DNA of 64,000 nt. Origin: Caulobacter sp. Root655 (GTDB lineage: Bacteria > Pseudomonadota > Alphaproteobacteria > Caulobacterales > Caulobacteraceae). The notes beneath the pieces were generated by a model. That model was not told the origin of the DNA. It saw only the letters and a program-made list of their open reading frames with translations, and did no database searches. The position numbers and the translations under genes were made by a program. The stretch covers positions 62,001 to 126,000 of the forward strand of contig NZ_LMHC01000025.1 in assembly GCF_001427665.1 (NCBI RefSeq). The letters run 5' to 3'. Below are positions 7,739 through 15,722 of the stretch, piece by piece. Numbering within the stretch: the stretch's first letter is position 1; each line of letters opens with the position of its first letter.

Positions 7739-8515
7739 CTACCGGGGACTGCACCCGCCTTGCTCTGGCGGACGAATGCAGGGCGGCGGTGGCGGTGGCG
7801 GCGGAGAACTGAACTGAACGTGATTGGCCTGGTCGACGCCCGGATTCCAGCCGCTCGGATTGGGAATCGACTTGGGATCGACGCCGGAAGCCGTCGCTGA
7901 ACGATTGACGATGGCCCTCACGTAGGAGTTGCTGTTGGCGCCATCGCCCGGCAGGACGTCGTAATCCGGGTTTGGCTGTATGTTGGTATCAGCACCGTCC
8001 CGCCCTGAAATTCCCGCTACGCCATCAGCGCCCCAATAGCCTTGTTGGCCATTCCCGCCTTTGCCGCCCAGCTGGAGGATGTCGAGGTCAAGAGAAACGG
8101 CCGACTGCGCCGTAAAGACCGACAAGGCGTTGATCTCAATCGATCCGCCGTCGAAACCAGCTTCGCCATCTTCGGCAGATTCGGTTTCGGGAGCCCACGT
8201 TTTCCAACCGACGACTGACCCCGGGGTAGAATCACTGTCCATGCCGGAAACGTCGAACAGGACAATGCCGTTGGGCCGCGCTGGATCTATCCCGATGTGG
8301 AGTTCATTGCAGTCGATGCGAAGATCAAGAGCATGATCCGTTATACTCGTGCGGCGACTTATCGATCGGCTGAGTGTCACTGTTCCGGCAAAAATCCGGA
8401 AAACGTGCTGGTGCGGGTGGGCATCGAGGTAGTCGGCCAAGTCGATTTCGGGGAGATAGTCCCAGTCGGGAATGTCGGCCGGTGACAGGACGGGCGTGGG
8501 GTCCGCGCGATACAT
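7739..8515 (-). CDS. Glycine-rich, collagen-like protein with polyproline tail
   Basis: The product of about 258 residues has no signal peptide that I can see. Residues near 90-150 look like short repeated beta strands (SIEINALSVFTAQSAVSLDLD) followed by a glycine-rich collagen-like stretch of G-x-x units (GGKGGNGQQGYWGADGVAG). The C-terminus is a run of eight prolines, then CIRPPEQGGCSPR with two cysteines. The ATG at 8515 has GGAG five bases upstream and is preferred over a GTG at 8521. It is the first gene of a same-strand series running to 6186. No family is recognised. Confidence 0.6.
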   Translation of the reverse strand: MYRADPTPVLSPADIPDWDYLPEIDLADYLDAHPHQHVFRIFAGTVTLSRSISRRTSITDHALDLRIDCNELHIGIDPARPNGIVLFDVSGMDSDSTPGSVVGWKTWAPETESAEDGEAGFDGGSIEINALSVFTAQSAVSLDLDILQLGGKGGNGQQGYWGADGVAGISGRDGADTNIQPNPDYDVLPGDGANSNSYVRAIVNRSATASGVDPKSIPNPSGWNPGVDQANHVQFSSPPPPPPPPCIRPPEQGGCSPR

Positions 8516-8715
8516 CAGCACTCCAGATCATACAGGTCGGGACCTGAAGCGATTTTTTGGCTCAGCCCCCTAAGGCCGACGTGGATCAAGCTTGTCCGTT
8601 TTCCGGAACAGCACAAGGCGAAAGTGTGACGCGCACCATTTTCGGTTGAGCCAGCATCCGCTTTGACTATCGACGAAGTTGCTGACTGGGGTGTCGAGCA
8701 CCTGGGGAGGGGCAC

Positions 8716-8886
8716 ATGAAATCGATCGCTCTCGGAGCCATCACGCTGCCGATGTTGCTGCCTGTCGCCGTCGAGGCTCATGGCGGCCGAACGAACGCCC
8801 CCACGGCGGGTTTGGCGATACCTTTCCGAACGTCAGCTTTTGCGGCCGGTCGTTTGGTCCGCCAGATGGCCAGCGGCCACTCATAG
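8716..8886 (+). CDS. Small secreted protein, probably truncated
   Basis: An ATG at 8716 preceded by GGGGAGGGG opens a 56-codon frame. The start MKSIALGAITLPMLLPVAVEAHGGRTNA is a clear signal peptide followed by the HGGRTN motif that begins small secreted YHYH/excalibur-like proteins. The expected following Cys/His motif (GCH..YHCH) is absent and the frame then runs through unrelated residues to TAG, so this is probably a 3'-decayed gene. A sigma-70-like pair (TTGACT at 8663, GCTGAC at 8681, 12-base spacing) lies upstream. It is the only forward-strand gene in this stretch. Confidence 0.4.
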   Translation: MKSIALGAITLPMLLPVAVEAHGGRTNAPTAGLAIPFRTSAFAAGRLVRQMASGHS

Positions 8887-9043
8887 TTCTCCGCAGCATC
8901 CGTATCCGCGCGCCATTTTTCCCGATAAAGCTGCCGCTTGGTGCTCTTTGGACCGCCTCTCTGGGTAGAGATTGCGCTCCGATAAGCCCAACGTAAGCAA
9001 GGGCTTGCGCCACTGGGCGCTAATCCCCTTCTTCCGCCGATCC

Positions 9044-9757
9044 TTATGTTCGCTCCTCAGTGGCGGTGAACAGATCCTCGACACCCTCGTGCACCAGGAT
9101 CTCGGCGGCAGCAGCATCGTCACCGAGGGTGCATAGGCCATTTGGCAGCACCTCTGGGTCGTAGGTCTTGACATCGTAACGATCACCACTCCGGATCGCG
9201 CAGAAGAGCAGCGGGTAGTGAAGGTTGCCGAACGTATTCCGGATGGCGTTCGCATCCAGACCCCTGGGTGGGTGTAGCTGAAAGTTCGTGCTCGATATGG
9301 CTCCGCTTGCGCGAGCTGCATACCAAGCTTCGCACATTGCCCTGAATCGGGGGTCAGCTTGCGGCCTGACACACCAGATGCGGCAACGAGCAGCTTTTTC
9401 TTTGGTCTGATCCCACATCACTAAGAAGAGGAACGGCATCCCGTCCAGCGAGGCGAGGGTATCGGATGTGGCTGATTTTGTACCGGCCTTGATGACCCCA
9501 TTGAACCTCGGAGTGTCGATAGCCTCCCACGTATTCGCTGCCTTGACGTCGGAACCGTCTTTGAGATCAGCCCCCTTCTTGCGGGCAAGCCCACTGAGCC
9601 CCGTTAGGACGCTGATCAGGATTTGCGACCACCCGCGAGTGTCCATCGGAACGGGATGTCCAGTCTCCCGAGCGACCGGCACCATCGCATGGAATTGCTC
9701 GTAGTGAAGATTGAGGAGGTCGAGCGCCTCAGCAACTCTGTCCTTACTGTCGTTCAT
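9044..9757 (-). CDS. Restriction-endonuclease-like protein (PD-(D/E)XK type)
   Basis: The 237-residue product contains LTGLSGLARKKGADLKDG then SDVKAANTW, where D and DxK fit the PD-(D/E)XK nuclease core in the arrangement seen in MamI-like type II enzymes. It continues with FLFLVMWDQ, CRIWCVRP, NFQLHPPRG and NLHYPLLF, blocks that look like strongly conserved family motifs. A role in DNA cleavage is therefore likely, but no methyltransferase gene lies within reach on either side, so self-protection would have to come from elsewhere or the enzyme is solitary or inactive. It lies at the distal end of the accessory stretch. The ATG at 9757 has no strong RBS. Confidence 0.55.
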   Translation of the reverse strand: MNDSKDRVAEALDLLNLHYEQFHAMVPVARETGHPVPMDTRGWSQILISVLTGLSGLARKKGADLKDGSDVKAANTWEAIDTPRFNGVIKAGTKSATSDTLASLDGMPFLFLVMWDQTKEKAARCRIWCVRPQADPRFRAMCEAWYAARASGAISSTNFQLHPPRGLDANAIRNTFGNLHYPLLFCAIRSGDRYDVKTYDPEVLPNGLCTLGDDAAAAEILVHEGVEDLFTATEERT

Positions 9758-9865
9758 ATTGCTCTACCACCTAGTCAGATAGACATTGAGCCCCTCAGCC
9801 AGGGCCACGAGCGTGGAGAACGAGACATTGGCCTCTGCGCTTCGCTTCGCCCGGGATGACAAGGT

Positions 9866-9895
9866 TGGAAACAACAGAAGGGCCTCAGCCCTTCG
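9866..9895 (-). terminator. Intrinsic terminator of chorismate mutase gene
   Basis: On the minus strand GAAGGGC (9895-9889) pairs with GCCCTTC (9884-9878) around a four-base loop TGAG that includes the TGA stop, followed by TGTTGTTT. The hairpin therefore ends the LysR-chorismate mutase transcription unit and overlaps the coding end. Confidence 0.6.
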
Positions 9896-10214
9896 TGCGG
9901 TCCCAGCTGTCGTACTCATAGGCGATGCAGCGGTCGATCAGCGTGCGCCACACCGGCTCGGCGATGGCCTCGGACAGCCCCGATGCGCGGGCGGCGGCCT
10001 TGACCTTGTCGACCACGTCCTCGATCCGCGCGCGGTCGAACACCTTGGAGCGGTCGGCCTTGATGCGGGCGGCGGCGTCCATGTAACCCTGGCGCTCGGT
10101 CAGCAGGACCACCAGGGCCCGGTCCAGGGCGTCCACGCCTTGGCGCACGTCGGCCATGGACTGGCAGTCGCCGGGAACCCGTCGTTCACCGACCTCGATA
10201 TTCGTCTTGACCAT
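9885..10214 (-). CDS. Chorismate mutase (AroQ-type)
   Basis: The 109-residue product matches single-domain AroQ chorismate mutases: a first long helix (ADVRQGVDALDRALVVLLTERQGY), then RIKADRSKVFDRARIEDVV and a final helix with EPVWRTLIDRCIAYE. Enzymes of this size form dimers that convert chorismate to prephenate for Phe/Tyr synthesis; some homologues act as isochorismate-pyruvate lyases, which I cannot exclude. The gene begins six bases after the LysR gene stop on the same strand, so the regulator and enzyme are probably cotranscribed. The TGA is in the loop of a terminator hairpin. Confidence 0.88.
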   Translation of the reverse strand: MVKTNIEVGERRVPGDCQSMADVRQGVDALDRALVVLLTERQGYMDAAARIKADRSKVFDRARIEDVVDKVKAAARASGLSEAIAEPVWRTLIDRCIAYEYDSWDRTKG

Positions 10215-10220
10215 TTAGCC

Positions 10221-11177
10221 CTAGATGCCCGCGCCGTTGTCCATGGTGAGGAGCGCCGCTTCATGCGCGGCGGCCTCGGCCTGCAGCCAGGAAACGAACG
10301 CCTTCACCTGCGGCAGCCGCCCCTTGGCCTTGGGGTGGACGACGTAATAGGCGAAGTCCACGGCCGTGGGAATCTCGAATGGGATGACCAGACGGCCGGC
10401 GTCCAGATCGGCCTGGGCCAGGGTCTGTTTGGCCAGCGCGATGCCCCGGCCGTTGGCGGCGGCCTCGATCACCAGGCTGGACTGGTTGAAGCGCGGACCC
10501 CGGGCCCCGTCCACCGACTTGATGCCGCGCGCCGCCAGCCACATGGCCCAGTCGGGACAGCTGTCGTCGGCGTCCGGCGAGCCGTCGTGCAGCAGGATGT
10601 GGCGGTTGAGATCTTCCGGCGATTCCAAGGGGTTGGAGGCCAGGAGTTCGGGCGAGGCGACCGGGATCACCGTCTCGCTGAGCAGGCGGATGACCTCCAG
10701 GCCCGGATAGCGGCCCGAGCCGTAGCGGATGGCCAGGTCGACCTCGCCGGCCGCGAAATCCACCACCTCCATGCCGGCCGACAGCCAGACGTCGACCTGG
10801 GGCTGGGCCTGCTCGAATTTGCCCAGGCGCGGCACCAGCCACTTGGCGGCGAACGAGGGGGCGGCGGTCAGGGTCAGGCGGCGACCGTCGACGGCGGCGG
10901 TCAGCAGGGAGGCGGCCTCGGCCAGCCGGTCGAAGGCCTCGCGCAGGGCGGGCAGGGCGGTCTGGGCGGCGTCTGTCAGCAGCAGGCCCTTGGGCGTGCG
11001 CTTGAACAGGGCCGCGCCGACATAGTCCTCGAGGTTCTGAATCTGCTGGCTGACGGCGCCGGGCGTCACCGACAGCTCGTCGGCGGCGCGGCTGAAGTTC
11101 AGGTGACGCGCCGCGGCCTCGAACGCACGCAGGGCGTTGAGGGGGGGCAGGCGCCGCCGTTCCGACTGTCTTTCCAT
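10221..11177 (-). CDS. LysR-family transcriptional regulator (GcvA-like)
   Basis: The 318-residue product has the usual LysR layout: an N-terminal winged helix (LPPLNALRAFEAAARHLNFSRAADELSVTPGAVSQQIQNLE) at about residues 10-70, and a periplasmic-binding-protein-like effector domain after residue 95. The wording of the HTH resembles the GcvA subgroup. The ATG at 11177 was chosen because it starts just before the HTH; a longer in-frame start at 11273 would add a Ser/Arg-rich leader. Target genes are unknown. It is divergent from the sulfite-reduction operon at 11396 and precedes chorismate mutase by six bases. Confidence 0.92.
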   Translation of the reverse strand: MERQSERRRLPPLNALRAFEAAARHLNFSRAADELSVTPGAVSQQIQNLEDYVGAALFKRTPKGLLLTDAAQTALPALREAFDRLAEAASLLTAAVDGRRLTLTAAPSFAAKWLVPRLGKFEQAQPQVDVWLSAGMEVVDFAAGEVDLAIRYGSGRYPGLEVIRLLSETVIPVASPELLASNPLESPEDLNRHILLHDGSPDADDSCPDWAMWLAARGIKSVDGARGPRFNQSSLVIEAAANGRGIALAKQTLAQADLDAGRLVIPFEIPTAVDFAYYVVHPKAKGRLPQVKAFVSWLQAEAAAHEAALLTMDNGAGI

Positions 11178-11395
11178 GAGTTTTACTGAACGCCCCGGCA
11201 GAAGACCTTGTTTGCGAAGTGGCCCGGTCGCGACCAATTTGCAAGCGTTCGCTGATGGATCGGCCCTTTTCATCGGTGAACGCGAGCGGGGCGGACCCTA
11301 GGGTTCGCCCCGTAATGCATTGGGTTCAACCGGTTTGGCCGAAAGGTCGGACCGGCGTTTTGTCGATGGCGTCTGGCTTATAGAGGACCTGAATC

Positions 11396-12244
11396 ATGGC
11401 TCGGCCCCCGGTCCGATCCGCCTCCGCCCGTTCCGCTCCCGGTCTCGTCGCGCTCGGCGGCGGGGACAGCATCCGTGCGCCGGGCCGCGTGATCCTGGTC
11501 GGGGCCGGCCCTGGCGATCCAGAGCTGCTGACGATCAAGGCGCTCAAGGCGCTGCGGGCCGCCGACGTCATCGTCCATGACGGCCTGGTCTCCGACGAGA
11601 TCCTCGACCTGGCGCCCGAGGCGGCGCGGCGGATCAACGTCGCTAAGCGCAAGTCGCGCCACACCCTGCCGCAGGACGACATCAACCAGCTGCTGGTGGC
11701 CCTGGCCCTGGACGGCCTGACCGTGGTGCGGCTGAAGGGCGGCGACCCGTTCCTGTTCGGCCGCGGCGGCGAGGAACTGACCGCCTGCCGCGAGGCCGGC
11801 GTCGAGTGCTCGGTGATCCCCGGCGTCACCGCCGCCCTGGCCGCCGCGGCCGGCGCCGGCGCCCCCCTGACCCATCGCGGCAGCGCCCAGGCCGTGACCT
11901 TCGTCACCGGCCACGCGGCTCATGGTGAGCCCGACCTGGACTGGGCGGCCCTGGCCCGTCCGAACCAGACCGTCGTGGTCTATATGGGCGTCAGCACCGC
12001 CGCCCTGATCTCCGAGCGCCTGACGGCCGCCGGCCGCGCGGGCTCGACCCCGGCCCTGATCGTCGAGAACGCCAGCCGTTCCGACGAGCGCCGGATTCTT
12101 ACCACCCTGGCCGAGTTGGCCGTCGCCGCCGAGGGCCTGAAGGGGCCGGGGCTGCTGATGGTCGGCGAGTCGATGGCGATGGCCGTCGAAGCCGCGCCCG
12201 ACATCATTTCCGAAAACATTCAGCGCGCGAGTCCCCATTCATGA
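11396..12244 (+). CDS. cobA: Uroporphyrinogen-III C-methyltransferase (SUMT)
   Basis: The 282-residue product has the SAM-binding signature VGAGPGDPELLTIKA at residues 34-49 and the GGDPFLFGRGGEE block, both diagnostic of SUMT. It methylates uroporphyrinogen III at C2 and C7, the first step towards siroheme, the cofactor of sulfite reductase encoded two genes downstream. It lacks the CysG oxidase/ferrochelatase domain, so other proteins must complete siroheme. The stop overlaps the ATG of the DUF2849 gene (ATGA at 12241), indicating translational coupling. cysG would be a common alternative label. Confidence 0.93.
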   Translation: MARPPVRSASARSAPGLVALGGGDSIRAPGRVILVGAGPGDPELLTIKALKALRAADVIVHDGLVSDEILDLAPEAARRINVAKRKSRHTLPQDDINQLLVALALDGLTVVRLKGGDPFLFGRGGEELTACREAGVECSVIPGVTAALAAAAGAGAPLTHRGSAQAVTFVTGHAAHGEPDLDWAALARPNQTVVVYMGVSTAALISERLTAAGRAGSTPALIVENASRSDERRILTTLAELAVAAEGLKGPGLLMVGESMAMAVEAAPDIISENIQRASPHS

Positions 12245-12606
12245 AGGTCCTCACCGCCAATCGCCTGACCGACGGCGAGGTCGTGTTCTGGAAGGCCGGC
12301 CACTGGGTCGAGGGCTTCGGCGAGGCCGAACTGTTCGACGCGGCGCGTGAAGCCGAGGCCGAAGAGGCCGCCGCCAAAGGCAAGGCCCAGGCGACCGTGG
12401 TCGTCGACGCCTATCTGATCGACGTGTCGGAAGTCGAAGGCGGCCTCGCGCCCGTCAGCTACCGCGAACGCATCCGGGCCCTCGGGCCCACCAACGAACC
12501 CACCCACGGCAAGCAGGCCGTCGGCGGCGAGGTGATCGAGGCGCTGCGCCACGCCCACGGCGCGGCCCGCTCGACCGGCCGCGTCGACCTGATCCGCAGG
12601 AAGTAG
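12241..12606 (+). CDS. DUF2849 family protein
   Basis: The 121-residue product begins MKVLTANRLTDGEVVFW, the typical start of DUF2849 proteins, and ends with a helix carrying HAHGAARSTGRVDLIRRK. It overlaps the SUMT stop by four bases and ends five bases before cysI, so it belongs to the sulfite-reduction operon. Its biochemical role is not established to my knowledge; its position between siroheme synthesis and the siroheme enzyme suggests assembly or electron delivery to sulfite reductase, which is inference. Confidence 0.85.
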   Translation: MKVLTANRLTDGEVVFWKAGHWVEGFGEAELFDAAREAEAEEAAAKGKAQATVVVDAYLIDVSEVEGGLAPVSYRERIRALGPTNEPTHGKQAVGGEVIEALRHAHGAARSTGRVDLIRRK

Positions 12607-12611
12607 ACGAG

Positions 12612-14270
12612 ATGTATCAGTACGACGTCATCGACCGCGAGTTCCTGACCGACCGCTCCAACGAGTTCCGGCACCAGGTGGCCCGCCGCCTGTCCGGCGA
12701 GCTGACCGAGGACCAGTTCAAGCCGCTGCGGCTGATGAACGGCCTCTATCTGCAGCTCCACGCCTACATGCTGCGGGTGGCCATTCCGTATGGTTCGCTG
12801 AACAGCCGCCAGGCCCGCCGCCTGGCCTGGATCGCCCGCACCTACGACAAGAACTACGGGCACATGACCACCCGCCAGAACGTCCAGTTCAACTGGGTGA
12901 AGCTGAAGGACACGCCCGACATCCTCGACGCCCTGGCCGAGGTCGACCTGCACGCCATCCAGACCAGCGGCAACTGCATCCGCAACGTCACCGCCGACCC
13001 CTATGCCGGCGCCACGGCCGAGGAGATCGACGATCCGCGCGTCTGGTCCGAAGTACTGCGCCAGTGGTCGACCCTGCACCCGGAATTCAGCTTCCTGCCG
13101 CGCAAGTTCAAGATCGCCATCACCGGCGCCCTGACCGACCGCGCGGCGGTCAAGGTCCACGACATCGGCCTGATCCTGCGTCACGGCCGAGATGGCGCCA
13201 TGGGCTTCGAGGTGATCGTCGGCGGCGGCCAGGGGCGCACGCCCTATGTCGGCCCGATGATCAAACAGTTCCTGCCGGCCGAGCGCCTGCTGAGCTACGT
13301 CGAGGCGATCCTGCGCGTCTACAACCGCCACGGCCGCCGCGACAACATCTACAAGGCCCGCATCAAGATCCTGGTCGCCGCCCTGGGCGCCGAGGAGTTC
13401 GGTCGCCAGGTGGAAGAAGAGTGGGGCAAGATCGACGCCGCCCGCGCCGACCTGCCGGCCGCCGAACTGGCCCGCATCCGCGCGTCCTTCGCCCAGACCC
13501 GGTTCGAGACCCTGCCGGACGTGTCGGAGACCTTCGAGGCGGCCCGCGCCGCCAGCCCGGCCCTGCAACGCTTCGTCCGCAACAACGTCAAGCCGCACAA
13601 GCAGCCCGGCTACGCCATCGTCGAGGTGTCGCTGAAGGCCATCGGCCAGACGCCGGGCGACGCCACCGCCGAGCAGTTGGACGTGGTCGCCGACCTGGCC
13701 GAGCGCTACAGCCTGGACGACCTGCGCGTCACCCACGCCCAGAACCTGGTCCTGCCGCACGTCAAGCTGGACGACCTGCCGGCCGTGCATGCGGTGCTGG
13801 AAAAGCATGGCCTGGCGACCGCCAACATCGACCTGGCCAGCGACATCATCGCCTGCCCGGGCCTGGACTACTGCGCCCTGGCCAACGCCCGCGCCATCCC
13901 GATCGCCCAGGACATCGCCGCCAAGTTCGCCGACCCGGACCGGGCCGAGAAGATCGGCGAGCTGAAGATCAAGATCAGCGGCTGCATCAACGCCTGCGGC
14001 CACCACCACGTGGCCCACATCGGCATCCTGGGCGTCGATAAGAAGGGCGAGGAGTTCTATCAGCTGTCGCTCGGCGGCTCGGGGGCGGAGGACGCCAGCA
14101 TCGGCCGGATCCTCGGCCCCGGCCTGTCGGCCGACAAGGTCGCCCCCGCCATCGACTCCCTGGTCGAGGCCTATCTTTCGATCCGCACCGGCGAGGAGCG
14201 CTTCCTCGACACCTATCGCCGCGTCGGTCTCGAACCCTTCAAGGAGGCGGTCTATGCCCAGGCTGATTAA
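12612..14270 (+). CDS. cysI: Sulfite reductase hemoprotein (beta) subunit
   Basis: The 552-residue product has the two-fold nitrite/sulfite reductase architecture. The C-terminal half carries the 4Fe-4S/siroheme cysteines in CPGLDYC (about residue 415) and GCINACGHHH (about residue 456); the N-terminal half has NCIRNVTADPYAG and RKFKIAITG. It reduces sulfite to sulfide in the cytosol. No CysJ flavoprotein is in the window, and the adjacent DUF934 gene overlaps it by 17 bases. The electron donor is therefore probably ferredoxin or a partner encoded elsewhere. The start ATG lies five bases after the DUF2849 stop. Confidence 0.95.
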   Translation: MYQYDVIDREFLTDRSNEFRHQVARRLSGELTEDQFKPLRLMNGLYLQLHAYMLRVAIPYGSLNSRQARRLAWIARTYDKNYGHMTTRQNVQFNWVKLKDTPDILDALAEVDLHAIQTSGNCIRNVTADPYAGATAEEIDDPRVWSEVLRQWSTLHPEFSFLPRKFKIAITGALTDRAAVKVHDIGLILRHGRDGAMGFEVIVGGGQGRTPYVGPMIKQFLPAERLLSYVEAILRVYNRHGRRDNIYKARIKILVAALGAEEFGRQVEEEWGKIDAARADLPAAELARIRASFAQTRFETLPDVSETFEAARAASPALQRFVRNNVKPHKQPGYAIVEVSLKAIGQTPGDATAEQLDVVADLAERYSLDDLRVTHAQNLVLPHVKLDDLPAVHAVLEKHGLATANIDLASDIIACPGLDYCALANARAIPIAQDIAAKFADPDRAEKIGELKIKISGCINACGHHHVAHIGILGVDKKGEEFYQLSLGGSGAEDASIGRILGPGLSADKVAPAIDSLVEAYLSIRTGEERFLDTYRRVGLEPFKEAVYAQAD

Positions 14271-14772
14271 GCTTGCCGGAGCCCCAGGCGACAAGAACTT
14301 CGGGGCCGAATGGGCCGACGACGGCTTCACCCACGTGGCCGACGAGGACGCCCTGCCCGAGGGCGACGTGATCCTGTCCCTGGCCCGCTTCCAGGCCGAG
14401 GGCGAGATCCTGCTGTCGAACTCGCGCCGGGTCGGTGTGCGCATCGAGTCCGACCAGGAGGTCGAGGCCCTGGCCTATGACCTGCCGCGCCTGGCGGTGG
14501 TGGCCCTGGCCTTCCCGAAATACCGCGACGGCCGCGCCTACACCTCGGCCCGCCTGCTGCGCGAGCGCCTGGGCTTCACCGGCGAGGTGAGGGCGGTCGG
14601 CGACGTGCTGCAGGAGCAGGCCGGCTTCATGGTCCGCTGCGGCTTCGACGCCTTCGAGCCCAATGACGGCGCCACCCCGGAGGCCTGGACCAAGGCCGCC
14701 CATCGCTTCCGTCATGTCTATCAACGCGCGGCGGACGATCGTCTTGTCGCTTTCGAGGAGAGGGCCGTCTGA
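14254..14772 (+). CDS. DUF934 protein of the sulfite-reduction operon
   Basis: The 172-residue product matches DUF934, a family nearly always found beside cysI and described as probably involved in sulfite reduction. Recognisable blocks are GRAYTSARLLRERLGFTGEVRAVGDVLQEQ and MVRCGFDAFE. The gene overlaps the cysI end by 17 bases and its stop TGA overlaps the cysH ATG at 14772, so expression is tightly coupled. It may be the accessory subunit that lets CysI work without a CysJ flavoprotein; that is inference from context. Confidence 0.88.
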   Translation: MPRLIKLAGAPGDKNFGAEWADDGFTHVADEDALPEGDVILSLARFQAEGEILLSNSRRVGVRIESDQEVEALAYDLPRLAVVALAFPKYRDGRAYTSARLLRERLGFTGEVRAVGDVLQEQAGFMVRCGFDAFEPNDGATPEAWTKAAHRFRHVYQRAADDRLVAFEERAV

Positions 14773-15548
14773 TGGCCTACGACCAGACCGCGATCGAGGT
14801 GAAGCCGACTGCCGCTCAGCAGCCGACGGCCAGAAACCTGGCCGCGCGACTGGACGCCGAGCTGCGCGACGCCCATCCGCTGACCATCCTGCGCAAGGCC
14901 TTCGAGACCTTCGGCGACAAGCTGGCCCTGGTCTCGTCCTTCGGGGCGGAATCGGCGGTGCTCCTGCACCTGGCCAGCCAGGTCTCGCGGGACATCCCCG
15001 TGCTGTTCCTCGACACCGGCATGCTGTTTGGCCAGACCCTAGACTACCGCAAGAGCCTGGCCGCCCAGTTGGGCCTGAGCGACGTGCGCGACCTGCGTCC
15101 GGCCTTCGCCGACCTGGCGGTCACCGACCCCAAGTCCGACCTCTGGCGCACCGACACCGACGCCTGCTGCCACATCCGCAAGGTGCTGCCTCTGGACCGC
15201 GCCCTGGGCGAGTTCGACGGCTGGATCACCGGCCGCAAGCGCTTCCACGGCGGCGACCGCCTGCGCCTGGCGGTGGTCGAGGAGTCGGAAGGCAAGATCA
15301 AGTTCAACCCCCTGGCCAACTGGGGCAAGGCCGAGCTGGACGCCTATGTCGCCGAGCACGACCTGCCGGCCCATCCGCTGGTCAGCCAAGGCTTCCCCTC
15401 GGTGGGCTGCTGGCCCTGCACCAAGCCGGTCGACGACCCGAACGCCGACGTGCGGGCCGGACGCTGGGCGGGACAGGACAAGACGGAATGCGGCATCCAC
15501 GTCGCCCGGGCTCCGGGCGCGGCGCCGAACGTGGGCGAGGGGATCTAG
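14772..15548 (+). CDS. cysH: Adenylyl-sulfate (APS) reductase, 4Fe-4S type
   Basis: The 258-residue product has the PP-loop start (LVSSFGAESAVLLHL, VLFLDTGMLF) and the substrate segment ITGRKRFHGG. It contains the paired cysteines of the iron-sulfur type, DACCHIRK at about residues 134-141 and GCWPC at about 214-218, so it should use APS and not only PAPS. The C-terminal ECGIH motif carries the catalytic cysteine. It produces sulfite, which CysI then reduces. Its ATG overlaps the DUF934 stop; it is the last gene before a long inverted repeat. Confidence 0.94.
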   Translation: MAYDQTAIEVKPTAAQQPTARNLAARLDAELRDAHPLTILRKAFETFGDKLALVSSFGAESAVLLHLASQVSRDIPVLFLDTGMLFGQTLDYRKSLAAQLGLSDVRDLRPAFADLAVTDPKSDLWRTDTDACCHIRKVLPLDRALGEFDGWITGRKRFHGGDRLRLAVVEESEGKIKFNPLANWGKAELDAYVAEHDLPAHPLVSQGFPSVGCWPCTKPVDDPNADVRAGRWAGQDKTECGIHVARAPGAAPNVGEGI

Positions 15549-15560
15549 CCCCCTTTTCAC

Positions 15561-15689
15561 CGTCATTCCCGCCCTTGTGGCGGGAACCCCTGGTTCAGCA
15601 CGACGGTGCGCCGCCTTGACGCGCTGGCGCGTCACCCCTCTGTCCGTACGGCGGACAAAGGGGTTCCCGCCACAAGGGCGGGAATGACG
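15561..15689. repeat. Long inverted repeat with perfect 30-bp arms, family B
   Basis: Arms at 15561-15590 and 15660-15689 are perfectly complementary over 30 bases (start CGTCATTCCCGCCCTTGTGG). The 69-base centre is GC-rich and contains TTGACGCGCTGGCGCGTCA, a further hairpin. It sits between convergent cysH and the 3D-domain gene and could act as a bidirectional terminator, but the perfect arms suggest a mobile or recently gene-converted palindromic element. Confidence 0.9.
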
Positions 15690-15722
15690 GTTGTTTGTTG
15701 AGAGAGGCAGGGAACCCGGAGG

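Noticed and set aside
11290..11395. Cobalamin or SAM riboswitch before the siroheme operon
   Set aside because: The 106 bases lack the conserved core sequences of either riboswitch.
12459..14444. Long antisense frame over cysI
   Set aside because: Same reason as above; the forward gene has all sulfite reductase motifs.
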